Shown: positions 17,353 to 27,054 of the stretch, in pieces
How the letters are laid out: each line of letters opens with the position of its first letter
How positions within the stretch are numbered: position 1 is the stretch's first letter
Assembly (NCBI GenBank): GCA_903889565.1
Contig: CAISYC010000016.1
Coordinates: forward strand, 20,690 to 84,689
DNA from: an uncultured beta proteobacterium
Lineage (GTDB): Bacteria > Pseudomonadota > Gammaproteobacteria > Burkholderiales > SG8-41
Direction: 5' to 3'
DNA: 64,000 nucleotides
Translations under genes and position numbers: made by a program
Notes under the pieces: generated by a model
Told to the model about the DNA's origin: nothing
The model's input: the letters and a program-made list of their open reading frames with translations, nothing else
Databases searched by the model: none

Positions 17353-17684
17353 TTGACGACTTCGATTTTAAGCGATTCGCCGGGCTTCACGTCGTTGATC
17401 AGACTGATGCGCGCGGCGTCCACCGCCAGCGTCATCAGCCAGGCGCGCAACTCCTCGGCCTGCAACAGCGGATTCTGGCCGTATCCGTGATGAATCACAA
17501 TACGTGAACCCGGTGCGGCAAGATGGGCGCGGATCGCGTCACGCACTGCCGGCTGCTCGAGCACCGCGCGCGCCGAGCGCGGGCGATCCCACAACTCCGG
17601 TGCCACTGTCGGCAGATCATCCGCCAGCGCGGTCGCCGCCGCGAAAAACAACAACGCCGCAACGTGACTCCGCAAGGGTCTCAT
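17349..17684 (-). CDS. small secreted protein of unknown function
   Basis: The 111-residue product has a signal peptide (MRPLRSHVAALLFFAAATALA) and a mature part of ~90 residues with IVIHHGYGQNPLLQAEELRAW and a C-terminal ISLINDVKPGESLKIEVV segment. I do not recognise a family. It overlaps yhdP by ATGA at its start and the Nit-type hydrolase by ATGA at its end, so it is very probably translated. Its location between an envelope lipid-transport gene and the hydrolase suggests a periplasmic role. Confidence 0.72.
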   Translation of the reverse strand: MRPLRSHVAALLFFAAATALADDLPTVAPELWDRPRSARAVLEQPAVRDAIRAHLAAPGSRIVIHHGYGQNPLLQAEELRAWLMTLAVDAARISLINDVKPGESLKIEVVK

Positions 17685-20600
17685 TTCGATCTGCCCGCCT
17701 TGTCGGCTTGCGTAGCCGGCGCCGCATCGACCTTGGCTACCTGCGGATCGGCCCAGGTGCCCGTCACGCTGTACTCGTGCGACGCCATCTGGTTGATCGG
17801 GTCCTTGAGCAGTTTCTGCGCAACGAACGCGGCGATGCCGGCGACCGGCCCCGCCACCAGCGCGCCGGCGACCGACAGGCTGTCCGACACGCTGGGCAGG
17901 ACCTTGACGCGCAATTTCTGCGTTTCCGCATTGAGATCGACGTCACCGCTCATATTGATCCGCACCGCCGGCCCGTCGATGCGCAGATCGTCGGTGGTGG
18001 CAACGCCGCGTTTGACATCGACCGAGCCGACGATTTCGTCGAAGGCCAGGCCTTCGCTGAAAATATCGCGAAAATCGAGCGAGAGCCGGCGCGGCAACGA
18101 TTGCAGACTCAAAATGCCGAGCAGTTTGCCGACACCGGGATCGAGTTTGACGAACTGGCCCTTGCTCGCGCTGAAATTGAAATTGCCCGACAGCGTCGCA
18201 TAATCGATCGCCGCCGGATTGCCGGCCCAGGACAGCGCGCCCTTGAGTTTGCCGGTGCCGCGACGGATGCCGGCCGGATAACCCATGCGCACCAGAAATT
18301 TTTCGATGTCGTTGACGTCAAGCTTCACGTTGTTGAGCGAGGTGCCCGGCTGCGCCAGCCACGACTGCCAGCGGCCGTCGGCCTGAAATGTCGCATCCGG
18401 ATTGACGATTTGCAGGCGTTCGATTTTCCAGTCCTGCCCTTCCTGCTGCGCCGCGATTTCAAGTTTGCCAAGGCTGATTTTTCCGATCTGAAACTGGTCA
18501 GCGACGATATCGAGCGCGGGCAGTTCGTTCGGCGCCTCTTTGCCGTTTGCCGTCAACACCGCCGGCCCCGCGGTGGACGCCGGTATGACCAGATTTTTCA
18601 TGCGTGCGGTGATCTTGCCGCGCCCCTGTCCGCGCCACGCCACTTCGCCGAGCAGTTCGCGGCCGACCAGCGAAGTCTGCCAGTTGCCGCCCTGCGCGGT
18701 GCCCGTCACGGCGAGATCGTTGAAATGGCGGCCCAGCACGTCAAGCCCGCCGAATTTGACATCGATCCCGGCCAGATCGACCTGCGGTGCGCCGCCCTGC
18801 GCGCCCTTGAACAGCGCCAGCCACTGATCGAGATCGAGACTCTTCAGATTGCCGGTAACCCACACGCCGCGACGGTCGGGCGCCGCTGCCGGCACCGCGC
18901 CGCCGAAATTGATCGCGCCGCGTTCGAACACGCTGGCTGTGCCGTCGCGCCGCCGCTGCAACTGCGCGGCAAGAATATTGCCGATCGAAAAATTGAGCCG
19001 GTCCTGCTGCGCGCTCGACACCACGCGCTCGAGCCGCAACGGCAGCGCTTCGGCCGCTGCCTTGGCAAACGGCGCCGGCAGGCTGGAGGCTACGCCCTGC
19101 AGCGACGATTCGAGCACGAAATCGGCGAACTGCTTGCGCAACAGCACGGTGGCGCGCCAGTCGGTGGTGCCGTTAAGCGCCTGCGCGATGAAAGAACTGG
19201 TGCTGCGCCGGAAGTTGTCCATGTTAACGCGACCGCCGATGCTGATGCGCGTGCTGCCGTCGCGCAGGGAGCCCGCGTTGATGCTGGCCGGACCGCCGAG
19301 GATATTGAGCGTGGCGTTTGAAATACGCAGGCCGGATTCGCTGAACTCAAGACGCCCGTTCAGCTGTTCGGCGGCCGGAAAGTACGCCTCGCTGCTGTCG
19401 ATCGAATTATTCAAAAACTGGTAGACGCCGGAGACTTTGGTGTCGTGCGGGTTGCCCAGCGGAATCGTCAATTTCAGCGACAGCTTGCCGGCGCCCTCGG
19501 CGCGCATGCCGGCGGTGAAATGTTCGATCATGCCGGAGACCGGGCTCTTCTCGATGAAATTGAGAAATTCCGCGGTCGGCCCCTCGGCCTCGCCGTTGAC
19601 GGTGAGCACGCGCGGCGGCGCCAACACATCGGGAATCTCGGCGCGCACGCGCGCCACTTTCGCCCCCAGGATCGTCCCCTCGCGCACGATGATATCCATG
19701 CGACGGCCGCGAAAGGTCAGGTCGCCCTCGATGTTTTCGATGCGCGGCCAGTTCGGCGCATAGTCGAGCACGCCGCCGTTGACGCGCGCCGCCACCTCGA
19801 ACAGGCCGCCGCGCCCCTCGGGGAAGGGAAACTCGTTGAGGTTGCCGCGCAAACGCAGCTTGACGTCTTTCGAACTGCCGCCGTGAAACGCGCCCTGCAG
19901 CCACTCCCGCGTGTGTTCAGGCACCTGCAGCGGCAGGTAGCGCGCAACGCTCATTGCCTCGGCACGCGTGAAGCTGCCGGTGATATCCGCGGTGCCACGG
20001 CCCTCGGCGGCCGTCTGATAGCTGCCGCTGATGCTGCCCGACAGATCGGCATTGGAAAACGCCACCGTGTTCAACTTGATGTCGTACTGCGCGCCGTCGC
20101 GTTGCCAGCCGACCTGCGCGGTCAGCACGTCGAGGGCGAGTTTGTCGCCGAACAGCAACGGCAGATCGACGTTGGCGTTCTGGGTGTTCAGATAGAGCGT
20201 GCCGCCCTTTTCGCTGCCGTCGATTTGCCCGCTGACGCCCTTGAAACCGGGTTTGCTGCCCACCGCATTGATGCCCAGATTGACGAAGCGCGCCTTCACG
20301 CTGTATTGCGCGGGCTGCGGCCACTCGCCGTTCCACTTGACCGCCACGTCGTAAAGGCTGCCGCGCGGCGCGTAGATATCGAGTTCGCGGCGCAGTTCGG
20401 CGTTGATCGGCAGGTGGTCTGCAAATGCGAACAGCGGTTCGAAATCGAGCGCATTGACCTGCAATTCGCCGCGCGCCGGCTTGCCGCCGGCGCCCGCGCG
20501 GTAGCGCAGCAGCAGATCCATCGGTTGCAGCGTCATCGCGCTGGTCGACATGCCGAGCTTGGAAGTCGTCACCTCGAAACCGCCGTCGATCTGTTTCCAG

Positions 20601-21529
20601 CCGACGCGGCCTTTCAGTTCATCAAGCTGCAGATCGCCGAGATCGCGGCCGAGTTGGGTCTTGACCTGGGCGAGCTGCACATCGGCGGTGATTTCCGAAG
20701 GCTCGCCGTTGGTCAACCCCGCCCACACGCGCAGGGCGCCGACACCGTGCGGAAAATACACCGGGAAATCGATCCATTCGCGCCAGCCCGCGATATCGGT
20801 GTAATCGAGCTGCACGAACACCTGACCGTTCCATTGCGCCAGCGTATCGACGGTGCGGCCGGTCAGGTCGCCGCGCACGTCGAGCGGAGTCGCCAGTTTT
20901 TCCGGCGGCACCGCGCGCAGGCCGAAGCGGTGGTGCGAGCCGGAATTGTCGAGGCGGAAATCGACGCTGGTCAGCGCCAGCGGCGGCGCGCCGCGCAAGG
21001 CGTCGTTCCAGCGGATGGTGGCGCCGCGAATGGTGATCTCGTCCTGCCGCAGCAGCCAGTCCGAGAGGCCGCCGCCATCGACCTTCTTGCTCATCTCCAT
21101 GCCGGCGACGGAGATCACGCCGTGCTCATCGCGCCGGATGTCGAGGTCAGGGCCTTCGATGCCGAGCGAATCGAAACGCGGCTCCCAGTTCACCAGCGAC
21201 CACCACGACAACACGCTGCTGACGCGCTCGAGTTTGAGCGCGGGCACGCCGGCCTTGTCGTAGATTGCCAGATCGCTCAGTGTCAACTGAAGATTGACGC
21301 CGCTCCAGCGTCCTTCGAGCTTGCCGATGGTAATGCGCTGACCGACGGCTTTCGTCAGATTCTGCGCGATCGGTTCGCGATACTGTTCGATATTGGGCAG
21401 CAGCCAGAACCGCACGCCACACACGATCAGCGCAAAAACGAAGCTGAGAATCAGCAGCGCCCAGCTCACCACACGGTAAGCCCACAGCGTACTGACCCCC
21501 AACCATCTGAAAATTGGGATAACGGGCAC
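17681..21529 (-). CDS. yhdP: YhdP family AsmA-like envelope protein
   Basis: The 1282-residue protein has a single N-terminal membrane helix (residues ~18-42) and a very long periplasmic part rich in beta-strand, typical of YhdP (DUF3971/AsmA-like). These proteins form bridge-like structures that move phospholipids to the outer membrane. E. coli YhdP is 1266 residues, so this is full length. It is the first gene of yhdP-orf-nit-tldD and is divergent from glnE across 64 bases. Long open frames on the opposite strand are coding-bias shadows. Confidence 0.93.
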   Translation of the reverse strand: MPVIPIFRWLGVSTLWAYRVVSWALLILSFVFALIVCGVRFWLLPNIEQYREPIAQNLTKAVGQRITIGKLEGRWSGVNLQLTLSDLAIYDKAGVPALKLERVSSVLSWWSLVNWEPRFDSLGIEGPDLDIRRDEHGVISVAGMEMSKKVDGGGLSDWLLRQDEITIRGATIRWNDALRGAPPLALTSVDFRLDNSGSHHRFGLRAVPPEKLATPLDVRGDLTGRTVDTLAQWNGQVFVQLDYTDIAGWREWIDFPVYFPHGVGALRVWAGLTNGEPSEITADVQLAQVKTQLGRDLGDLQLDELKGRVGWKQIDGGFEVTTSKLGMSTSAMTLQPMDLLLRYRAGAGGKPARGELQVNALDFEPLFAFADHLPINAELRRELDIYAPRGSLYDVAVKWNGEWPQPAQYSVKARFVNLGINAVGSKPGFKGVSGQIDGSEKGGTLYLNTQNANVDLPLLFGDKLALDVLTAQVGWQRDGAQYDIKLNTVAFSNADLSGSISGSYQTAAEGRGTADITGSFTRAEAMSVARYLPLQVPEHTREWLQGAFHGGSSKDVKLRLRGNLNEFPFPEGRGGLFEVAARVNGGVLDYAPNWPRIENIEGDLTFRGRRMDIIVREGTILGAKVARVRAEIPDVLAPPRVLTVNGEAEGPTAEFLNFIEKSPVSGMIEHFTAGMRAEGAGKLSLKLTIPLGNPHDTKVSGVYQFLNNSIDSSEAYFPAAEQLNGRLEFSESGLRISNATLNILGGPASINAGSLRDGSTRISIGGRVNMDNFRRSTSSFIAQALNGTTDWRATVLLRKQFADFVLESSLQGVASSLPAPFAKAAAEALPLRLERVVSSAQQDRLNFSIGNILAAQLQRRRDGTASVFERGAINFGGAVPAAAPDRRGVWVTGNLKSLDLDQWLALFKGAQGGAPQVDLAGIDVKFGGLDVLGRHFNDLAVTGTAQGGNWQTSLVGRELLGEVAWRGQGRGKITARMKNLVIPASTAGPAVLTANGKEAPNELPALDIVADQFQIGKISLGKLEIAAQQEGQDWKIERLQIVNPDATFQADGRWQSWLAQPGTSLNNVKLDVNDIEKFLVRMGYPAGIRRGTGKLKGALSWAGNPAAIDYATLSGNFNFSASKGQFVKLDPGVGKLLGILSLQSLPRRLSLDFRDIFSEGLAFDEIVGSVDVKRGVATTDDLRIDGPAVRINMSGDVDLNAETQKLRVKVLPSVSDSLSVAGALVAGPVAGIAAFVAQKLLKDPINQMASHEYSVTGTWADPQVAKVDAAPATQADKAGRSK

Positions 21530-21593
21530 GGCGCGCGCTAGAATTCCTGAAATTGAGGCAACATAATGATTTATTTCCTGATTGTAACCTGAA

Positions 21594-24296
21594 ATGTCTG
21601 CCCATAACGGCTCGGCGGCGGCCTCGGATGACAGCTTGATCGAGCGCGCGCAAACCCTTTCGCGCTACGCGCGGCGCGTGCTCGCGGCCGAGCCGGCGCT
21701 GTTGACCGCGGCCGAGCTTGCCGGCGCGATCGGCGCCGCAGGCATGCGCGCGCGCGTCGTGGACAACGCCGGCGACGACGCGGAATTGATGCGATCGCTG
21801 CGCACCCTGCGCAAGCACGTCATGCTGCGCCTGATCGCGCGCGATCTCGGCGGGCTCGCCACGCTCGCCGAGGTGGTGGCGACGATCACTGCGCTGGCCG
21901 AAGTTTCGATCGAGCGCGCAGTGAGCCATATCGAACGGCGTCTCGCCGCCGATTGCGGCACGCCGCTGGGCACGGAGAGCGGCCGGCCTCAGCACCTGCA
22001 TGTCATCGGCATGGGCAAGCTCGGCGGACGCGAACTCAACGTGTCCTCCGACATCGATCTCGTCTTCGCTTATCCGGAGGACGGCGAGACCGACGGCCCG
22101 CGACCGCTCAGCAATCATGAATACTTTATCCGGCTGTCGCGCCGGCTGATCACGATCCTCAACGAAAGCACCGCCGACGGCTTTGTCTTTCGCGTCGACA
22201 TGCGCCTGCGCCCGCTCGGCGCGGACGGCCCGCTCGCCTGCAGCTTCGGCATGCTGGAGAATTATTTCATCACCCAGGGCCGCGAGTGGGAGCGTTACGC
22301 GTGGATCAAGGGCCGCGTCCTCTGCGGCGACCGCGCGGCGGAACTGGCGGCGCTGGCGCAACCCTTTGTCTACCGGCGCCATCTTGATTACAGCGCCTTC
22401 GAGTCGCTGCGCGAATTGCATCAGGAGGTGCGCCGCGAGGTCGAGCGGCGCGACATGCAGGACAACATCAAGCTCGGTCCCGGCGGCATCCGCGAAATCG
22501 AATTCATCACGCAATTGTTCCAGCTGGTGCGCGGCGGCCACGACAGCGCGCTGCGCATCATGCCCACGCTCGAAGTGCTGCCGCTGATCGCCGCGCGCAA
22601 TCTGTTGCCGTCTACCGCGGTGGACGAGTTGATGCAGGCATACAGCTACCTGCGCAAACTCGAACACCGCCTGCAGTACCTCGACGACAAGCAGACGCAG
22701 TCGCTGCCGCAGAATGATGCCGACCGCGCGCTGATCGCAGACGCCATGGATACCGCGGACTACGCGACGATGCGCGGCGAACTCGATGCCCACCGCGCCA
22801 ACGTGACACGCCACTTTGACGGCATTTTCGCCGACTCGCGCAGCGACGAACACCCGCTCGCCGGCCTCTGGCAGGGCGCCGACGCCGAAGCTCTGGGCGC
22901 CCGCCTGATTGCGCTGGGTTATGCAGAACCGGCGCGCGCGCTGGCCGCTATCGCCGCCCTGCGCAACAGCAACCGCGTGCGCCAAATGCCGGAGGCCAGC
23001 CACGCGCGGATGGCGCGGCTGATTCCGCTGGTCGCCGAAGAGGCCGCGCGCTGCGCCAACCCGGACGTGACGCTTGAACGCATGCTGCATTTGATCGAGA
23101 GCATCAGCCGGCGCGAATCCTATCTCGCGCTGCTGCTGCAATATCCGCAAACGATCGCGCGCGGCGCTGTGCTCGCCAGCGCCAGCCCGTGGGCGGCCGA
23201 TTATCTGGCGCACCACCCGATCCTGCTCGACGAACTGCTTGATTCGCGCGACATGCACGCGGACAACGACTGGCCGCGGCTGGCGGCGATGCTGGAACAG
23301 CAGCTTGCGCAGGCGACCGGCGAGCGCGAACGCGAGATGGATGCGCTGCGCCATTTCAAGCACGCGCAGACGCTGCATCTGCTTGCGCGCGATCTCGGCG
23401 GCGAACTGCCGCTCGAGCGGCTGTCCGACGAACTCTCGGCGCTGGCTGATCTGATTCTCGCCGAGACGCTGCGCGTGACCTGGCGCGACCTGCCGGCGCG
23501 GCATTGCGCGGAGCCGCGCTTCATCATCGTCGCCTACGGCAAGTTGGGTGGAAAGGAACTCGGCTACGCCTCGGACCTCGATCTGATTTTTCTGCACGAG
23601 GACGCCGCCGCCGAGGCACCGGTCAACTACGCGCGTCTCGCCCAGCGCATGAACAGCGCGCTGTCGAGCGTGACGCCGGCCGGGGTGCTCTACGAAACGG
23701 ATCTGCGCCTGCGCCCCGACGGCGCCAGCGGCCTGCTGGTGAGCCCGATCGACGGCTTCGCCGAATACCAGCGCAATCACGCCTGGGTGTGGGAGCATCA
23801 GGCGCTGACGCGCGCGCGCTTCGTCGCCGGCGACCGCGCGCTCGGCGCGCAATTCGAGACGATTCGCGTCGAAGTGCTGCGGCGCGAACGCGACATCGCG
23901 AAGCTGGGCGAGGAAATCGCCGGCATGCGCCGGACCATGCTAGACGGCCACCCCAACAACAGCGGCCGCTTCGACATCAAGCACGACCGCGGCGGCCTGA
24001 TCGATGTCGAATTCATCGTGCAGTACCTGGTGCTCGGCTTCGCCCACCGTGACGCCGCGCTGACCGGCAATATCGGCAATCTCGCCCTGCTCAAGCTCGC
24101 CGCCTCGCTCGGCTTGATCGACAGTCAGCAGGCGCTGGCAGTGCATGATGCCTACCGCCGGCTGCGCCAGCTGCAGCATGCGCTGCGCCTGCAGGGCGAC
24201 CGCTATGCACGCGTCGATGCCGGCGAACTGCGCGGCGAGATCGCGGCGGTGCAGACGCTGTGGCGGACTGTGCTGGGAGAAGCCGCGGCAACGTAA
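21594..24296 (+). CDS. glnE: bifunctional glutamine synthetase adenylyltransferase/adenylyl-removing enzyme
   Basis: The 900-residue enzyme reversibly adenylylates glutamine synthetase in response to PII and glutamine. It contains two nucleotidyltransferase domains. The N-terminal removase domain has GKLGGRELNVSSDIDL near residue 140 and the C-terminal transferase domain has GKLGGKELGYASDLDL near residue 648. Each is followed by a helical regulatory region. The length is slightly below E. coli GlnE (946). It stands alone, divergent from yhdP and convergent with the cyclase gene. Confidence 0.96.
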   Translation: MSAHNGSAAASDDSLIERAQTLSRYARRVLAAEPALLTAAELAGAIGAAGMRARVVDNAGDDAELMRSLRTLRKHVMLRLIARDLGGLATLAEVVATITALAEVSIERAVSHIERRLAADCGTPLGTESGRPQHLHVIGMGKLGGRELNVSSDIDLVFAYPEDGETDGPRPLSNHEYFIRLSRRLITILNESTADGFVFRVDMRLRPLGADGPLACSFGMLENYFITQGREWERYAWIKGRVLCGDRAAELAALAQPFVYRRHLDYSAFESLRELHQEVRREVERRDMQDNIKLGPGGIREIEFITQLFQLVRGGHDSALRIMPTLEVLPLIAARNLLPSTAVDELMQAYSYLRKLEHRLQYLDDKQTQSLPQNDADRALIADAMDTADYATMRGELDAHRANVTRHFDGIFADSRSDEHPLAGLWQGADAEALGARLIALGYAEPARALAAIAALRNSNRVRQMPEASHARMARLIPLVAEEAARCANPDVTLERMLHLIESISRRESYLALLLQYPQTIARGAVLASASPWAADYLAHHPILLDELLDSRDMHADNDWPRLAAMLEQQLAQATGEREREMDALRHFKHAQTLHLLARDLGGELPLERLSDELSALADLILAETLRVTWRDLPARHCAEPRFIIVAYGKLGGKELGYASDLDLIFLHEDAAAEAPVNYARLAQRMNSALSSVTPAGVLYETDLRLRPDGASGLLVSPIDGFAEYQRNHAWVWEHQALTRARFVAGDRALGAQFETIRVEVLRRERDIAKLGEEIAGMRRTMLDGHPNNSGRFDIKHDRGGLIDVEFIVQYLVLGFAHRDAALTGNIGNLALLKLAASLGLIDSQQALAVHDAYRRLRQLQHALRLQGDRYARVDAGELRGEIAAVQTLWRTVLGEAAAT

Positions 24297-24311
24297 TGCC
24301 GCGCGCGGGGC

Positions 24312-25583
24312 TTACTTGGGCAACGGCCCGAGCAGACGGTAGGCGGTGATCTCGCGATGCCCCTTCACCGTCAGCGGCTCGGGGCCTTCGAACTGGTACT
24401 GGCCGCGCAAACGGCGGTAGGTCGCGACATCGACCAGAATGCCGCCGGTGGTCGCTTCCGTGGTGAGACGGCTGGCGATGTTGACGGTGTTGCCCCACAG
24501 ATCGTAAATGAACTTGTGCACGCCGATCACGCCGGCGGCGGCCGGACCGGTACCGATGCCGATGTGCATGCCGAGCGGGCGGCCGGAGCGGGTCTTGCGC
24601 TGCGGCATTTGATCGCGAATCTCCAGCGCCATCAGCGCGATACCCTCGGTGTACTGGGCGCTGTGGTCCTGCAAACCGCCGGCCACCATGTAAGCGTCGC
24701 CGATGGTCTTAATTTTCTCGAGGCCGTACTTGTCGGCGAGATTATCGAACCACGAAAAGATTTCATTCAGCAGATCGAGCATTTCGCGCGGCGGCATTTC
24801 CTCGGCAAGCCGCGTGAAATCGGTCAGATCGGCAAACATCACGGTGCAATCGGCGAGACTGTCGGCAATGACGCCTTTTTCGTGCTTCAGGCGTTCCGCA
24901 ATATGGCCGGGCAACACGTTGAGCAGGAGCTGCTCGGAGCGCTGCTGCTCGGCCTGCAGCGCGTTATGCTCGCGGTCGAGCGCATCCTTGAGGCGGTCTT
25001 TTTCGCGCACGAAATAGACCACCAGCAGGTAGACGATGGTGGACATCGCGGCGAAATTGAGCACGAAGAACACCGCGATGGTCTGCAGCGGCAGGCCGGT
25101 CGCCTTGTCGGCGCCGTAGGCGAGGTAATAATCGAAAAATCCCGACACCGCCGTCATGACGATGTAGGCGAAGAACCACGGCACCGACTCCTTCGGTCCC
25201 TGGAAGATCATGACACCGATCGGCGCCAGCAATGCCCAAAGCATGACGCCCGACGAGGTTACATAGCTGCCGATCGACCACTGCATGATGAACGGCACGA
25301 ACAGATACAGGCTGGTCTGGGCGAAGCGGAAAAACTCAAAATTCAGGTTCCAGATGTAGATGCCGAGCGTGGTCGCCGATACCAGCAGGTAGACCAGCGG
25401 CACCGTGGCGGAATACTTGATGCCCATCAAATGGTAGATCACCAGCCACAGCATGGCCGCCGCGCCCATCAGGCCGCAGGCAAAAATCAGCAGGGTCTTG
25501 TGCAGCTTCTGTTCGTCGCTGTCGTCCGGGCTGATGATGCGCGCGCTAATCCGGCCTAGCAATCTGTCAGCGGCTGCAACCAT
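24312..25583 (-). CDS. membrane-bound class III adenylate cyclase
   Basis: The 423-residue protein has six membrane helices (residues ~30-215), a short coiled linker and a C-terminal class III cyclase domain. Metal-binding Asp252 and Asp296, adenine-selecting Lys292 and Asp361, and transition-state Asn368 and Arg372 are all present, so it should be an active adenylyl rather than guanylyl cyclase. The membrane part may sense a lipophilic or envelope signal. The start is ambiguous: ATG 25583 is used, while GTG 25637 would add 18 residues. It is a plausible source of ligand for the cyclic-nucleotide-binding protein at 12605. Confidence 0.88.
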   Translation of the reverse strand: MVAAADRLLGRISARIISPDDSDEQKLHKTLLIFACGLMGAAAMLWLVIYHLMGIKYSATVPLVYLLVSATTLGIYIWNLNFEFFRFAQTSLYLFVPFIMQWSIGSYVTSSGVMLWALLAPIGVMIFQGPKESVPWFFAYIVMTAVSGFFDYYLAYGADKATGLPLQTIAVFFVLNFAAMSTIVYLLVVYFVREKDRLKDALDREHNALQAEQQRSEQLLLNVLPGHIAERLKHEKGVIADSLADCTVMFADLTDFTRLAEEMPPREMLDLLNEIFSWFDNLADKYGLEKIKTIGDAYMVAGGLQDHSAQYTEGIALMALEIRDQMPQRKTRSGRPLGMHIGIGTGPAAAGVIGVHKFIYDLWGNTVNIASRLTTEATTGGILVDVATYRRLRGQYQFEGPEPLTVKGHREITAYRLLGPLPK

Positions 25584-25822
25584 GAATACGTGAATCCTGT
25601 CAGTGGTGGGGGCGCGCGCTGGCTGGCCGGCGGACACCGCCTCTGTTCAAGGCAACGGCGAACCCGGTTTGCGTCGCCCCGTGCGGAATTGGCGATGTTA
25701 CAGCAATCCGCTTTGCGGTCAAGGAACTGCGCGCTTGGATCGGCGCCGCCGGCGGACGGCGCGGCGCACGGCGAAATACGCTAAAATCAGCGCTTCCGAA
25801 TCAAACATGGGAGCATCCGGCG

Positions 25823-26749
25823 ATGTCGATGGCCGACCGCGACGGTCACATTTGGTATGACGGCAAGCTGGTGCCGTGGCGCGATGCCAACACGCACGTA
25901 CTGACGCATTCGCTGCATTACGGTCTGGCCGTGTTCGAGGGCCTGCGCGCCTACAAGACAGACGCCGGCACCGCCATTTTCCGTCTCAAGGAACACACCG
26001 ACCGGCTCTACAACTCGGCGCACATCTACATGATGAAAATCCCGTACGACCGGGAGACGCTCATGGCGGCACACAAAGAGGTGGTGCGCGAGAACAAGCT
26101 CGAGTCCTGCTACATCCGGCCGATCGCATTCTACGGGTCGGAAAAGATGGGCGTGTCGCCGAAGGGGGCGAGCGTGCACGTGGCAATCGCGGCATGGCCG
26201 TGGGGCGCCTACCTCGGTCCCGAGGCGCTGGAAAAAGGCATCCGCGTCAAGACCTCGTCGTATGCGCGCCATCACGTCAATGTCTCGATGTGCCGCGCCA
26301 AGTATTCCGGCACCTATGCCAATTCGATCCTGGCCAACCTCGAAGCCACCGAACACGGTTATGACGAGGGCCTGCTGCTCGACGTCGATGGTTTCGTCGC
26401 CGAGGGCTCGGGCGAGAATCTGTTCATGATCAAGGACGGCAAGATTTATGAGCCGGAACTGACCAGTGCCCTCATCGGCATCACGCGCGGCTCGATCATC
26501 ACGCTTGCCGAAGAAATGGGCTACACGGTGTCGGCGCGCCGCATCACGCGCGACGACCTCTATATTGCCGACGAAGCGTTCTTCACCGGCACCGCCGCCG
26601 AAGTAACGCCGATCCGTGAAGTCGATGGCCGCATGATCGGCAGCGGCAAGATCGGTCCGATCACCGCCCGATTGCAAAAAGCCTTCTTCGATGTCGTCAA
26701 CGGCAAGAACAGCAAATACAGCAACTGGCTCGCGCCGGTCGCCAAGTGA
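25823..26749 (+). CDS. ilvE: branched-chain amino acid aminotransferase
   Basis: The 308-residue fold-type IV PLP enzyme transfers amino groups between glutamate and the 2-oxo acids of valine, leucine and isoleucine. HSLHYGLAVFEGLRAY, the Schiff-base lysine in RAKYSGTYANS and EGSGENLF are all present. GGGAGC precedes ATG 25823. A TAAAAT hexamer at 25782 could be part of its promoter, but a -35 box is unclear. The zinc-finger gene starts 7 bases after its stop. Confidence 0.95.
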   Translation: MSMADRDGHIWYDGKLVPWRDANTHVLTHSLHYGLAVFEGLRAYKTDAGTAIFRLKEHTDRLYNSAHIYMMKIPYDRETLMAAHKEVVRENKLESCYIRPIAFYGSEKMGVSPKGASVHVAIAAWPWGAYLGPEALEKGIRVKTSSYARHHVNVSMCRAKYSGTYANSILANLEATEHGYDEGLLLDVDGFVAEGSGENLFMIKDGKIYEPELTSALIGITRGSIITLAEEMGYTVSARRITRDDLYIADEAFFTGTAAEVTPIREVDGRMIGSGKIGPITARLQKAFFDVVNGKNSKYSNWLAPVAK

Positions 26750-26756
26750 GCCGCCC

Positions 26757-26957
26757 ATGAGCCAGACCGAGAACAAACAGCGCGAAATCGAAGTCACCGC
26801 CGCGGATCTGCCGCTGCATTGCCCGACCCCGTCGATGCTGTTGTGGAACGCGCATCCGCGCGTGTTCCTGCCGATCGAGAAAACCGGCACTGCGTTGTGC
26901 CCCTACTGCGGCACGCGTTACAACCTCAAGGGCGGCGCCGGCGCCGCGCATCACTGA
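26757..26957 (+). CDS. zinc-finger (CHCC) domain protein
   Basis: The 66-residue protein contains the zf-CHCC pattern found in bacterial homologues of the complex I accessory subunit NDUFS6: Cys22, His33 (NAHPRVFLP), Cys48 and Cys51 (CPYCGTRY). It should bind one zinc ion in the cytoplasm. Its bacterial role is not established. It begins 7 bases after ilvE and is followed by the heptosyltransferase gene, an arrangement common in betaproteobacteria. Confidence 0.88.
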   Translation: MSQTENKQREIEVTAADLPLHCPTPSMLLWNAHPRVFLPIEKTGTALCPYCGTRYNLKGGAGAAHH

Positions 26958-27054
26958 GCGCGGCGCCGCCGCGCCGGTGCCCCGCTTGATCCGGTCGCCG
27001 GCGAGACAGCGGCCGCACACGGCTCCGACCCTCCGCGACTGACGCGGCACCCGC

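Noticed and set aside
15229..17490. Very long plus-strand frame opposite tldD and the Nit hydrolase.
   Set aside because: It is rich in Arg, His and Ala with no motifs and mirrors well-supported minus-strand genes. The same applies to antisense frames at 1817-3355, 9966-11513, 19445-21541 and 21147-23852.
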